This document shows positions 7,050-15,232 of a DNA stretch of 37,082 nucleotides, one piece after another. The notes below the pieces were generated by a model. It did no database searches, was not told the origin of the DNA, and saw only the letters and a list, made by a program, of their open reading frames with translations. The stretch lies in the NCBI RefSeq assembly GCF_013155295.1, contig NZ_JABJXT010000028.1, positions 1-37,082 of the forward strand, in the 5' to 3' direction. The stretch is from Pseudogemmobacter hezensis. Lineage in GTDB: Bacteria; Pseudomonadota; Alphaproteobacteria; Rhodobacterales; Rhodobacteraceae. Positions within the stretch are counted from its first letter, which is position 1, and each line of letters begins with the position of its first letter. The position numbers were made by a program, and so were the translations under genes.

Positions 7050-8318
7050 CTACGCCGGGCGCTGCATCACGCAGCTGGCCTGAACCGGATAGATCAGCTC
7101 TTCGGCCGGGACCCGTGCTACCGGCACAAACCCGAGGTCGGTGCCGTCCACCGGATATCTCGCCCCCCGTGCCACGCGCGAGACGACCAGCGGCGTGACG
7201 AACTGGTGATCCTCGGCGCGCAGAGATTGCAGGCCGTTGTCGGCCTCGATCCGGGTGGCCTCCATCGCCTTGCCGATGGCGTTCACATCCACCTTATCGC
7301 CCGCGGGCAGCGAGGCCAGCGCTGCCGCCAGAAAGCCCATTCCGACGGTCGATCCGGTCTCGTTGTAGACGGGATAATGGCCCATCTCCGCCTTGAAATC
7401 TTCGGCGAAATCCGGGTTCAGCTCGCAATTCGACAGGGTCGCGACATAATGGCCCTCGGCGGCAGCCCCGGCATTGCCGATATTGCCCGGCTGATCGAGA
7501 AAGCAGGTGGCAAAGCGCACCTGCAGCGCGGCATCGGCGCAGGCCTTCATCAGCAGCAGCAGATCGTTCGACCAGTTGCCGGTCATCACGGTGTGCGCGC
7601 CCGAAGCCTTGATCCGCGCCACGTAGGGGGCGAAATCCTGGATGCGGTTCACATCATGCAGGACTGCGCCCACGACCTCGAAGTCGCCCTTCGCGGCCTG
7701 CGCCTTGACGGCGGCCTCGAACTCCTGGCCCCAGCTGTAATCCTGGTTGATCGCAAAGACCTTGCCGCCAAGCGTGCCCTCGTCGCGCATCACCCGCGTC
7801 AGCGCCGCGACCGACATGGAGGCGATCGGGAACATGCGGAAATTGTGGAAATGGCAGCGTTCACCCGTCATCGCCAGCGCACCGCTGCCGACGTTCATCA
7901 GCATCATCGGCCGGTCGGGATTGCGCAGGTTGTGCTTGCGCGCATCCTCGGAGAGCTGCGCGACAATGGCCGAGGACGAGCCCATCACGATCATCTGGCA
8001 ACCGTCGGCGGCCGCCTGCTGGAACCGGCTGGAGGCGCCGCTGGAGGTGCCGCCGCTGTCATAGCTTATCAGCTCGACATCGCGGCCATTGAAGCCGCCC
8101 GCCTGGTTGATCTTGCGCCGCCCGTATTCAATGCCGCTTTGAAACAGCACCCCCGAAGAGGCCTGCGGCCCCGAAAGCGATTCAATGACGGCGATCCGCA
8201 ACGGCTCTGCCGATGGATCGGCATTGGCCTGTGTGACGGCAGTGCGCGTCACGGCGACCAGCGCGACCGACGCGCCCAGAAACCCCCGCCGCGACAGACC
8301 CGAACGAAGTCTGGTCAT
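7050..8318 (-). CDS. ABC importer substrate-binding protein, Tat signal (paralogue 2)
   Basis: About 422 residues from the ATG at 8318, preceded by GGGGAGGA; a longer in-frame extension has no better site. The N-terminus has a twin-arginine motif (LSRRGFLGAS) followed by a hydrophobic stretch, so export as a folded protein by Tat is likely. The mature part is a periplasmic binding protein of the leucine/amide type (Peripla_BP_6): LRIAVIESLSGPQASSG, DYSWGQEFE, HDVNRIQDFAPYVARIKASGA, TGNWSNDLLLLMKA. It is clearly a paralogue of the product of the next gene upstream, sharing many of these stretches and two conserved cysteines (GERCH and the C-terminal SC). Ligand unknown. Confidence 0.9.
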   Translation of the reverse strand: MTRLRSGLSRRGFLGASVALVAVTRTAVTQANADPSAEPLRIAVIESLSGPQASSGVLFQSGIEYGRRKINQAGGFNGRDVELISYDSGGTSSGASSRFQQAAADGCQMIVMGSSSAIVAQLSEDARKHNLRNPDRPMMLMNVGSGALAMTGERCHFHNFRMFPIASMSVAALTRVMRDEGTLGGKVFAINQDYSWGQEFEAAVKAQAAKGDFEVVGAVLHDVNRIQDFAPYVARIKASGAHTVMTGNWSNDLLLLMKACADAALQVRFATCFLDQPGNIGNAGAAAEGHYVATLSNCELNPDFAEDFKAEMGHYPVYNETGSTVGMGFLAAALASLPAGDKVDVNAIGKAMEATRIEADNGLQSLRAEDHQFVTPLVVSRVARGARYPVDGTDLGFVPVARVPAEELIYPVQASCVMQRPA

Positions 8319-8344
8319 CGTAGTCCTCCCCTTGTTTTTGTGGC

Positions 8345-8383
8345 CCGTCACCCGCGCAGCCTCCTGCTCCGCGCGGATGACGG
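8345..8383 (-). repeat. Intergenic stem-loop between the two binding-protein genes
   Basis: CCGTCA and CCGCGC on one side pair with GCGCGG and TGACGG on the other (one mismatched base between the two blocks), about 12 bp of stem. It lies between the stop of the first binding-protein gene and the ribosome binding site of the second. Such stems after binding-protein genes commonly protect the upstream mRNA from 3' decay or partly terminate, raising binding protein over permease. Confidence 0.55.
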
Positions 8384-8397
8384 GGTGGTGTCGCAGA

Positions 8398-9660
8398 TCA
8401 GGGCCGCTTCATTTTGCAGCTGTCCTGAACCGGGTAAAGCAGGGTTCCCGCCTCGACCGTGGCAATCGGAAGGAAACCCATATCGGTTCCGTCTGCCTTG
8501 TATTTCGCCTCCTTGTCCACTCGGCTGACAACCAGCGGCATCAGGAATTGGTGGTCCTCGGCGCGCACCGATTGCGGGCCATAGGCGCTGTCATAGGAGA
8601 AACCCTCCAGCGCGGCGACGATCTGATCGGGGGCGATGTCACCCTCGCCTGCGACCGATTGCAGCGCGCGCATGATGAATTCCATCGAGACCGAGGCGCT
8701 GATGTCGTTGTAGGCCGGATAGCGTCCATAGGCCGCACGATAGCCCTCGGCAAAGCTGTCGTCGCCGATTTCAGGGCTGCCCATCGAGACGTTGTAATGG
8801 CCAAGCGCCGCCAGCCCCGCATTGGCGAGGTTGCCCGGCTGGTCAAGGTTCGAGGTGGCGAACCTTACCGAAAGCCCGGCATCCTTTGAGGCCTTCATCA
8901 GCAAGAGCAGGTCGTTCGACCAGTTGCCGGTGATCACGGTGTCGGGGGTTGCGCTCTTGATCTTCGCCACATAGGGCGAGAAGTCCTGGATGCGGTTCAC
9001 GTCATGCAGGGTTTCGCCCACAAGCGTGTAGCCGCCCGCGCCCGCCAGATCCTCAGCCGCCTTCTGCCAGTCATGGCCCCAGCTGTAGTCCTGGTTGATC
9101 GCATAGACCCGCTCGCCCAGAACCCCGTCGCGCTTCATCGCATCGACCAGTGCGCCCGCCCACATCGAGGGCGTCGGATAGAAGCGGAAGGCGTGGAGGT
9201 GGCACCGCTCGCCCGTCAGCTCCATCGCGCCGGCACCGACGGTGATGAACACCATCTCCTTGCCGGGATTGCGCATGTTGAACTTGCGCACGTCATCGGT
9301 CAGCTGCCCGGCAATCGCCGAAGAGGCCCCCTGGATCACCAGATCCATATTGTCGGACACCGCTTCCTGAAAGCGTTGCGCCGCCCCCGTGGTGGTGCCC
9401 GCACTGTCATAGACCTTGAAGGTGATCGGCTCCCCCCGATACCCACCTTCGCGGTTGATGCGGTCGATCACATATTGCACGCCGCTGCGGAACATCTCGC
9501 CCGACGAGGCCTGCGGCCCCGACATGGTCTCGATCATCGCAATCCGCAGCTCTGCCTGCGCGGGCATGGCAAGGGCCAGCCCCGCCGGCACCATGCAGGC
9601 CGCCAGCCGCAGCGTCGAAATAATCGACCCGACTGTGCGGCCCTTGTTTGCGTTCGTCAT
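8398..9660 (-). CDS. ABC importer substrate-binding protein, Sec-type signal (paralogue 1)
   Basis: 420 residues from the ATG at 9660, chosen because GAGGGAGGA lies upstream at proper distance. The first 37 or so residues form a Sec-type signal peptide (Lys/Arg start, hydrophobic core, cleavage near AMPAQA-ELRI). The mature protein is a leucine/amide-type periplasmic binding protein and a paralogue of the one encoded at 7050-8318: both have ETMSGPQASSG or a close variant, AINQDYSWG, LHDVNRIQDF, TGNWSNDLLLLMKA and LRAEDHQF/VRAEDHQF. Only one permease pair is present, so both probably deliver to it. Confidence 0.9.
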   Translation of the reverse strand: MTNANKGRTVGSIISTLRLAACMVPAGLALAMPAQAELRIAMIETMSGPQASSGEMFRSGVQYVIDRINREGGYRGEPITFKVYDSAGTTTGAAQRFQEAVSDNMDLVIQGASSAIAGQLTDDVRKFNMRNPGKEMVFITVGAGAMELTGERCHLHAFRFYPTPSMWAGALVDAMKRDGVLGERVYAINQDYSWGHDWQKAAEDLAGAGGYTLVGETLHDVNRIQDFSPYVAKIKSATPDTVITGNWSNDLLLLMKASKDAGLSVRFATSNLDQPGNLANAGLAALGHYNVSMGSPEIGDDSFAEGYRAAYGRYPAYNDISASVSMEFIMRALQSVAGEGDIAPDQIVAALEGFSYDSAYGPQSVRAEDHQFLMPLVVSRVDKEAKYKADGTDMGFLPIATVEAGTLLYPVQDSCKMKRP

Positions 9661-9706
9661 TTCCTCGTCCTCCCTCAAGGTCATGGCATCGTTTTCGGCT
9701 GTCGTT

Positions 9707-10489
9707 CTAAAGGATCAGGCCCCCGTCGATAACAAGGGTTTGCCCCGTGACCATCGGGGCGCCGAAGCCCAGATAGACAATGGATTCCGCGATATCCTCG
9801 GGCGTGCAGCGCCGCCCCAGCGGCGTGCGCTGGATCGAGGCGCGGCGCTGCTCCTCGGTCCACTCGATCTGCCAGGTGCTGTCAACCGCACCCGGGGCCA
9901 CGGCATTGATCCGCACCTCGGGGGCCAGCGCCACGGCCAGATGCCGGGTCAGGGTGATGATCCCGGCCTTGCTGGCAGCATAGGCCATGCTCGATCCCCG
10001 CGAGGACAGCGCCGAGACCGAGGCGAGATTGACCACTGATCCCGCCGTCGCACGCAGATGCGGCCCGGCCGCCCGCGTCAGGCGGAAGAGCCCCACGAGG
10101 TTCACGTCCAGAACCTCCTGCCACATGGCATCGCTGATCGCGTCCAGATCGCCCGGGCTCAATGCCTTGCGCCCGCCGGGGGTGCCTGCGTTGTTCACCA
10201 GCAGATCGAGGCCACCCAGCAGATCGGCCGCCCCTTCGGCAAGCTGCGCCTCGGCCCCGTCGCCGATCGCATGGGCGATGGGCTGCACGTCATGGCCCTC
10301 GTCGCGCAGCCGTTGGGCCTGGGCAGGCCCCGCCCCGTCGCCAGGCAGATGGTTCAGTGCGACCCGGCACCCTGCCCGCGCCAGCCGTTCGACCGTCGCA
10401 AGCCCAATCCCCGAGGCGCTGCCCGTCACAAGCGCGCGCCGCCCCCGCAGGTCATAGTTCAACAAGCTCTGTTGCATGTGTTGTCCCAT
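9707..10489 (-). CDS. Short-chain dehydrogenase/reductase (SDR)
   Basis: About 260 residues from the ATG at 10489; a GTG at 10516 overlapping the upstream gene and an ATG at 10477 (with GGGA in front) are alternatives. The classical SDR pattern is complete: TGSASGIG nucleotide motif, NNAG, and the catalytic Ser and YxxxK in SVSALSSRGSSMAYAASK, ending with VTGQTLVIDGG. It is a cytoplasmic NAD(P)-dependent oxidoreductase of unknown substrate. Its position directly after the ThDP enzyme suggests that it reduces or oxidises an alcohol/ketone/aldehyde made by that enzyme. Confidence 0.88.
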   Translation of the reverse strand: MGQHMQQSLLNYDLRGRRALVTGSASGIGLATVERLARAGCRVALNHLPGDGAGPAQAQRLRDEGHDVQPIAHAIGDGAEAQLAEGAADLLGGLDLLVNNAGTPGGRKALSPGDLDAISDAMWQEVLDVNLVGLFRLTRAAGPHLRATAGSVVNLASVSALSSRGSSMAYAASKAGIITLTRHLAVALAPEVRINAVAPGAVDSTWQIEWTEEQRRASIQRTPLGRRCTPEDIAESIVYLGFGAPMVTGQTLVIDGGLIL

Positions 10490-10503
10490 CGGTTCGCCGC
10501 CGC

Positions 10504-12177
10504 TCAGGGTTTCCACGCGACGGGCGCGCGCGGCTCAATATCGGTGATCACGTCCAGAACCACCGGCCCCTTCGCCTTGAAGGCGGCAGCCAGCGCCGGA
10601 CGCAGATCCTCGGCCCGTTCGATGCGGTGGCCCTCGACGCCGAATTCCCGCGCAATCCGGGCAAAGTCGAGTGGTCCGAACAGGCCCAGCTCTTCCGGCG
10701 TGCCGGGGGTGCTGCCCTGGATGGTGCGGATGTTCTCGATGCTCTGGCCAAAGCCGCTGTTGTTGTTGATGACCAGCACCAGCGGGATGTTATAGCGCCG
10801 TGCGGTTTCCAGCTCGGGCAGGTGGTAATACAGGCCGCCGTCCCCGGTGAAGCAGACCACCCGGCGATTGGGAGCCGCGCATTGCGCGCCAAGTGCTGCC
10901 GGGAACGACCAGCCAAGCGATCCGGCGGCTCGCAGATAGGTCTGGCCTGCGCCGTTCAGCTCGATCCCGGTGCAGGTCCAGATCGAGGAAAAACCGGTAT
11001 CGGCGACCACGATCCCGGTCTCGGGCAGGGTTGCAGTGATGTCGTCGAGGATGGTCTCCACCCGGATCGGGCCGCTGCGGTCGGCGGCGCGTGCCGCAAA
11101 CTCCGTCCGCCATTCGGCCACCTGCGCGGCCGCCCAGTCGGCAAAGCCCGCGCCGCGTCCGTCCGGCACCCCCAGCAGCTCGATCAGCCGCCGCAGGCTG
11201 CGCTTGGGATCCCCGCAGATCCCAAGCGTGTCGGGATAGCTGCGGCCCAGCTCGGTCGGGTCGATGTCCAGCTGCACGATCGGCGTCGCGAGCCCTGGCA
11301 CCCGCCAGTCGAGCGTCACCTGATCCCCGGTGCGGCAACCGATGTAGAACACCACATCAGCCGCGCCCACGATCTCGTTCGCGGGCGGCGCGGAGTAGTT
11401 GCCGACTGTGCCTGCCGACAGTGGATGGCGCGTCGGGATGATACCGCGCGCGCCAAGCGAGGTGGCCACCGGCGCCTTCAGCGCCTCGGCCAGCTCGAGG
11501 ATCTCGGGGCCTGCATCCGATTGCGTGGCCCCGGTGCCCGCGACGATCACCACCCGCGCCGCGCCCGTCAGTCGCGCCAGCGCCGGTTCCAGTTCCGCAT
11601 CATCCGCCAGCAGTCGGCGCAGCGGCAGCGCCGACTGCGGCAGTCCGGCCGCGATTTCGGCATCGACCGTGCCCTTCTCGATCAGCTCGCCCATATGGCC
11701 AAGCACATCCAGATGGACCGGCCCGGGCGTGCCGGTCATAGCCGTGCGCCAGGCATGGGCCAGCAGCCGGGGCAAATCGGCGGAATCGTTCGCGTCGATG
11801 CTGGCCTTGGTCACTGCCTGGAACAGCGGGGCGTGGTCGACCTCCTGATAGGCATTGCGGTGCTGGTATTTCAGATGCTTGCGGCCTGTGAAGGCCAGCA
11901 CCGGTGTCTGGGCCAGCCAGGCGTCCTGCATCCCTGCCGCCAGATTGGCCGCGCCAACCGATTGCGAGAAACAGATACCTGGGGTGCCGCGCACGCGGGC
12001 ATAGCCATCGGCCATATAGGCCGCCGCCTTCTCGCTGTGCACCAGCACGCGGCGAATGCCTTCATGCTCCATCTCGACCAGTGAACGGCGCAGGATCGCG
12101 TCGATGAAAAAGACGTGGTCGACCCCCCGCGCCGCAAGGGATTTCGCGAGCCAGCTCGCGCCAGTGGTGTGATTCAT
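10504..12177 (-). CDS. Thiamine-diphosphate-dependent enzyme (acetolactate synthase / 2-oxoacid decarboxylase family)
   Basis: 557 residues with the three-domain ThDP-enzyme layout. The N-terminal pyrimidine-binding domain has the catalytic Glu in VHSEKAAAYMADGYAR (E49); the middle domain spans about 190-330; the C-terminal domain has the ThDP/Mg motif GDGGLYYHLPELETARRYNIPLVLVINNN split as GDG...NNN. The family includes acetolactate synthases, benzoylformate and oxalyl-CoA decarboxylases, so the actual substrate cannot be named. It is the first gene of the minus-strand cassette, with GGGAGGA before the ATG and the 36-bp palindrome immediately upstream, so it probably leads the operon. Confidence 0.88.
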   Translation of the reverse strand: MNHTTGASWLAKSLAARGVDHVFFIDAILRRSLVEMEHEGIRRVLVHSEKAAAYMADGYARVRGTPGICFSQSVGAANLAAGMQDAWLAQTPVLAFTGRKHLKYQHRNAYQEVDHAPLFQAVTKASIDANDSADLPRLLAHAWRTAMTGTPGPVHLDVLGHMGELIEKGTVDAEIAAGLPQSALPLRRLLADDAELEPALARLTGAARVVIVAGTGATQSDAGPEILELAEALKAPVATSLGARGIIPTRHPLSAGTVGNYSAPPANEIVGAADVVFYIGCRTGDQVTLDWRVPGLATPIVQLDIDPTELGRSYPDTLGICGDPKRSLRRLIELLGVPDGRGAGFADWAAAQVAEWRTEFAARAADRSGPIRVETILDDITATLPETGIVVADTGFSSIWTCTGIELNGAGQTYLRAAGSLGWSFPAALGAQCAAPNRRVVCFTGDGGLYYHLPELETARRYNIPLVLVINNNSGFGQSIENIRTIQGSTPGTPEELGLFGPLDFARIAREFGVEGHRIERAEDLRPALAAAFKAKGPVVLDVITDIEPRAPVAWKP

Positions 12178-12189
12178 GTCCGTCCTCCC

Positions 12190-12225
12190 GATATCTCATC
12201 TTTGATGTATCAAAGATGAGATATC
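12190..12225. promoter_or_regulatory. 36-bp palindrome upstream of the ThDP-enzyme operon
   Basis: Two 17-base arms, GATATCTCATCTTTGAT and its exact reverse complement, are separated by only GT. It ends 12 bases before the ATG and abuts the ribosome binding site. Its core TTGAT-GT-ATCAA resembles operators of GntR/FCD regulators, and such a regulator is encoded in the same cassette (1381-2133). As RNA it could also fold into a long hairpin next to the ribosome binding site. The symmetry is seen directly; the operator role is inferred. Confidence 0.75.
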
Positions 12226-12633
12226 AATACTGAAGTTTCTCATCGGCGTTGTTTGATCCTACGATTTGCTGGTACGATCCTTTCTCTGGAATGGAAGAAC
12301 GCCCTGGACGGGCGTTGTTACAGAAGTCGCGCTCGCCCGGGGTTCCCACGGCGAATCGATGAGGCCAGAGTCAGTAATTGGTCCAACCCTCGGGATCGGG
12401 TCCCAGCCGCTGCCAGCTGTGCGTTGCAGCCTCGCGACACTCCAGCGCGACAAGACAGATCTCGCAGCGCGAGCTGTCCTTTCGTCAACATCGCCTGGAT
12501 CCGGGCAAACTGTCGTCGCAACAGATGCCCGCAGGCTGTCTGGAACAGGCCATTAGGCTCCAGACGCATTAACCTTAGAGCCAGAAGAGGACGGTTGTGG
12601 CGAGTGCTATTGCTGAGAGGAAGACGATGGGGC
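12226..12633. other. Gene-free stretch with one small hairpin
   Basis: About 400 bases between the operon palindrome and the first IS fragment. Overlapping short frames occur on both strands, none with a recognisable domain. It must contain the promoter of the minus-strand operon, but I cannot place -35 and -10 boxes with confidence. A 7-bp stem AACGCCC/GGGCGTT with a 5-base loop lies at 12298-12316; it is followed by TGTTA, too little for a convincing terminator. Confidence 0.4.
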
Positions 12634-12717
12634 AGCCCGCTGAACCTGCTGGTCGACAGCACCGGGATCAAATTCCTTGGCGATGGAGAATGGCTTTCGC
12701 GCAAGCATGGCACGTGA
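12634..12717 (+). pseudogene. IS5-family transposase fragment
   Basis: About 27 codons, SPLNLLVDSTGIKFLGDGEW then LSRKHGT and a stop, match the conserved segment around the first catalytic Asp (LLVDSTG) of IS5-family transposases. Everything before and after that segment is missing: the preceding frame is unrelated and the stop comes just after the RKHG motif. The frame is a dead fragment. Confidence 0.7.
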
Positions 12718-12825
12718 ATAGCCCCTGAAAACTGGACCGTTTGAAGCTGGAGTTTTCGGCTAACCTTCTCTGGCTGAGAGTGGAGCTTAGAACGATGAAG
12801 GCACCCGCGTCACTTCGGCCGGGAC

Positions 12826-13127
12826 CGAACGGTTTACAATCCCTGGCATTATGTGCCTGTTCTGCGTTCGCAAACCCGTGGCGCGGCGAAACCGCGCACC
12901 GTTCAAGGACTGGGTTCTTCCCGGAGCGCTAGAACAGATCCGCAGTAAGCTGCAGGGCTCCCAGGATGGCGACCGCCGATGGTGAAGATCCGCGGCGCGG
13001 TGCTGACGGAAGGGATGCCTGCGGTACAAAAGGCATGCACCAAAGACCTCTCGCAAGGTGTCCATTCTGCCGATGTGATCCTCAATATCCTGTCGCGCAG
13101 GCGCGATCCGGAACAGCACGACCCGCA
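12826..13127 (+). pseudogene. Frameshifted IS21-family IstA fragment (C-terminal part)
   Basis: Pieces of an IS21 IstA transposase are found in sequence but in different frames: PWHYVPVL, then VRKPVARRNRAPFKDWVLPGAL and [16 protein letters not shown], then (from 12979) [20 protein letters not shown] and [20 protein letters not shown]. At least two single-base frameshifts separate them (near 12855 and near 12978). The last piece breaks off where the IS3 remnant starts at about 13130. No istB partner is present. Confidence 0.7.
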
Positions 13128-13130
13128 CCA

Positions 13131-13454
13131 TCACTTCGACCGGCGGTCGAGCTCCGCCATCGCAAAATACGCTGACGCCTTGCGACGAATCTCATTCGCC
13201 TGGCGCAGCTCGCGGTTCTCGCGTTCCAAAGCCTTCATACGCTTGGCCATCTCGGTCGGAATGCACGTACGCTCGCCGCTGTCCACCTCGGCCTTCTTAA
13301 CCCACTCGTTAAGCGTATGGGCAGAACAGCCAATCTTCGCGGCAATCGACACGATCGCCTGCCAGCGCGAGCCATGCTGACGCTCGTTGTCAAAAACCAG
13401 CCGCACCGCGCGTTCACGCACTTCGGGGGAGAACTTGTTCGTCGTCTTGCTAAT
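13131..13454 (-). pseudogene. IS3-family OrfA with ATT in place of ATG
   Basis: The frame [20 protein letters not shown] through [14 protein letters not shown] and [13 protein letters not shown] to [13 protein letters not shown] is a near-complete OrfA: an N-terminal helix-turn-helix and a C-terminal leucine-zipper-like segment. Compared with the copy at 37010, where it starts ATGAGCAAGACG, the equivalent start codon here is ATT and two extra bases precede it. It could only be translated from an upstream frame. With OrfB absent no transposase can be made, so it is a remnant. Confidence 0.75.
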
Positions 13455-13509
13455 GAGATGCTCAATCCTACGCCGGAGTTGGAACCTTCGGCAAACCCGG
13501 AGCGGTTTA
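13131..13509 (-). mobile_element. IS3-family remnant (left end plus OrfA)
   Basis: The minus strand begins with a left terminal repeat at 13509 (TAAACCGCTCCGGGTTTGCC), one or a few bases different from the end at 36957, followed by an OrfA frame. OrfB and the right end are missing; the element is cut at about 13130 against IS21 sequence. It is the closest relative in the window of the copy at 36957. Confidence 0.8.
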
Positions 13510-13633
13510 GTCCACAAAAGAGCGCAGCTGTCATCAGTCTTTGATTCGCGGCGGGACAGTTCAGTCTCGGCCTTCTCACAGAGAAGCCTATCTGCCATAG
13601 CTGTGCCCAAATCGGTCGTCGACAGGGGGCAGC

Positions 13634-14443
13634 GTGGACCAGGAGGGTGTGAGGGTTTGCTTCACCTTTGATGTGGACGGACTCAGTCTTCTGAGCGCGA
13701 AGAGGCGTGTCGGGATCCGTATCCCCATGGAAATGGAAGCACCTTTGCGCGACGACCAGGGGCATTTTTTCGATCTCGCTCTGGCTTTTCTGAACTCGGC
13801 AGGGTTGCGCCAGACGCTGTTCGTGACGGGAAAGGTTGCCGAGGACGAGCCGGAGCGCATCGAGGCCGCTTTGCAGGCGGGGCATGAGATCGGCTTTCAC
13901 GGCTACAGCCATCTGCCCCTCGCCTCATTGTCGGCAGAAGAAGAGCTGGCCGAATTTCTTCGGACACAGCGCTATTTTCACGACAGATTCGGCTATCAGC
14001 TGAAGGGAATGCGCGCACCCTCATACAGTTTCGGCCCCAGAACACCGGGGAATATGCGGCAGACTGGCATGACCTATGACAGCAGCCAGGCCGGATGCCA
14101 CCCGTTTTTCGAGGCAGATGGCGGCTATTGGGAGATCCCGGTGCTGCCCGAGATGGACGACTGGATGCATTGCATCCGCTTTCCCGAACTGGGCTTCAAC
14201 GACACTCCGAAAGACCCCAAAGAGGTCGCGCGCATCTACCGCGACTGCTTTGACTACTGCTACCGCGAAGGCGGGTGCTTCGTCACCGTCTGGCACCCCT
14301 TTGTCACCATGAGTGAGCGCTACCGCCCGGTGGCGACCGAATTGCTGGCCTATATCCGCAGCCATGCCCGCGTCACGTTCTGCACCATGAGCGAGATTGC
14401 CGGGGCCTGCGCTGCCGGGCGGATCACACAGGGCCGGATCTGA
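13634..14443 (+). CDS. Polysaccharide-deacetylase-fold metal hydrolase (NodB domain; possibly an amidase of cyclic compounds)
   Basis: 269 residues from GTG at 13634 (GGGGG upstream; start not certain). The NodB barrel shows the catalytic/metal Asp pair in TFDVDG (D13, D15), the metal HxxxH in FHGYSH (H89, H93) and the substrate-side motif RAPSYSFG. No signal peptide is seen, which argues against a cell-wall role. The cytoplasmic members of this fold include PuuE-type allantoinase and cyclic imide hydrolase, which open C-N bonds in rings. Given the carbamoylase and deiminase in the neighbouring operon, such an activity is a reasonable guess. It converges on the TetR gene with three bases between the stops. 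Confidence 0.8.
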   Translation: MDQEGVRVCFTFDVDGLSLLSAKRRVGIRIPMEMEAPLRDDQGHFFDLALAFLNSAGLRQTLFVTGKVAEDEPERIEAALQAGHEIGFHGYSHLPLASLSAEEELAEFLRTQRYFHDRFGYQLKGMRAPSYSFGPRTPGNMRQTGMTYDSSQAGCHPFFEADGGYWEIPVLPEMDDWMHCIRFPELGFNDTPKDPKEVARIYRDCFDYCYREGGCFVTVWHPFVTMSERYRPVATELLAYIRSHARVTFCTMSEIAGACAAGRITQGRI

Positions 14444-14446
14444 TGC

Positions 14447-15076
14447 TCACCCCCTGGCCGGTGACATCGAGGATGCCAGCAAAACAGTCGCATAGGGCGG
14501 GATGAACTCCAAAAGTTCGTCCACCGTCATCGTGTCGTCCATCAGGAAGCGCGAGAAATAGGCGGTTCCGGCGATCACGGTCAGTTCGGCCAGCAGCGCG
14601 ATATCGGCATCCGCCCGCAGCCGCCCACGAGCGCGGTATGTGGCAAACATCTGCCGGTAATGCAGTGAGATGATCCATCCCAGCGTCCGACCGATCCGCT
14701 TCAGCCCCGATGGGGCATTCTCATAGCCCGCGCGAAACACTGCCCGCCAGGCTTTCTTGCCGATATGGCGCAAGGTTTGTTGCGCCAGCAGACGCTCGAA
14801 CGCGATGATTCCTTCAACCGGATCATCGGGAAGGTCGCGCAAAAGCCTGCGCCTCTCGGGCAGATTCAGGCGCAGATGGCGCAGCAATATAGCCGTTAAT
14901 AGCTTATTTTTACTGTCAAAATAATTGTATGCCGTGGCGGTGGCGGTTCCCGCTTCGGCGGCGATTTCCTCCATCTGGGTATCGTCGAACCCCTTCTCTT
15001 CAAAGAGCCTCGTGGCCGCCGCGATCAGCGCCTCATTCTTCATTCGCCTGTTCTTTGCGCGCAGTCCCATCGCCAT
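14447..15076 (-). CDS. TetR-family transcriptional regulator
   Basis: 209 residues from the ATG at 15076 (AAGG six bases upstream; a second in-frame ATG follows at 15070). The N-terminal helix-turn-helix, MEEIAAEAGTATATAYNYF, is typical of AcrR/TetR proteins (about residues 15-60); the C-terminal helical domain, which would bind an effector, has no recognised subfamily. It is divergent from the polyamine-type importer operon with 156 bases between, so it probably regulates that operon and itself. Confidence 0.88.
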   Translation of the reverse strand: MAMGLRAKNRRMKNEALIAAATRLFEEKGFDDTQMEEIAAEAGTATATAYNYFDSKNKLLTAILLRHLRLNLPERRRLLRDLPDDPVEGIIAFERLLAQQTLRHIGKKAWRAVFRAGYENAPSGLKRIGRTLGWIISLHYRQMFATYRARGRLRADADIALLAELTVIAGTAYFSRFLMDDTMTVDELLEFIPPYATVLLASSMSPARG

Positions 15077-15232
15077 CCCATACCTTGCTGCCCGAATTCT
15101 TAGCGCTTTACGGCGCCGATTACAAAAAATTTAAGATTCACCCCCAATTTTGTAGACATCTCTAAATTTGAAGATAACAGTAAATTTGTTCTTTCCCGCC
15201 AGGGCTGAGCAAATGAGACATGAGGACAACCG
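15077..15232. promoter_or_regulatory. Divergent AT-rich control region between TetR gene and importer operon
   Basis: This stretch is far more AT-rich than its surroundings. It contains an inverted repeat TACAAAA/TTTTGTA (15121-15127 and 15148-15154) and a direct repeat TAAATTTG twice, 18 bases apart (about 15162 and 15180). On the minus strand, TTGTAA and TAAGAA with 17 bases between could serve the TetR gene; on the plus strand, TTGTAG and GATAAC with 17 bases between could serve the importer. These box assignments are weak guesses; the repeats are plausible TetR binding sites. Confidence 0.4.

Noticed and set aside
6495-8528. 677-codon plus-strand frame opposite LivH and a binding protein
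   Set aside because: Composition typical of a shadow frame (His/Gln/Arg-rich), no motif, and both genes on the other strand are certain.
10162-12084. 640-codon plus-strand frame opposite the ThDP enzyme and SDR
   Set aside because: Antisense to a complete ThDP enzyme; no recognisable domain or ribosome binding site.
12318-12713. 131-codon minus-strand frame in the gene-free stretch upstream of cassette A
   Set aside because: No domain or ribosome binding site, and it runs antisense through the IS5 fragment.
13235-13912. 225-codon minus-strand frame across the IS3 remnant and deacetylase gene
   Set aside because: It is out of frame with OrfA and antisense to the conserved NodB domain gene.
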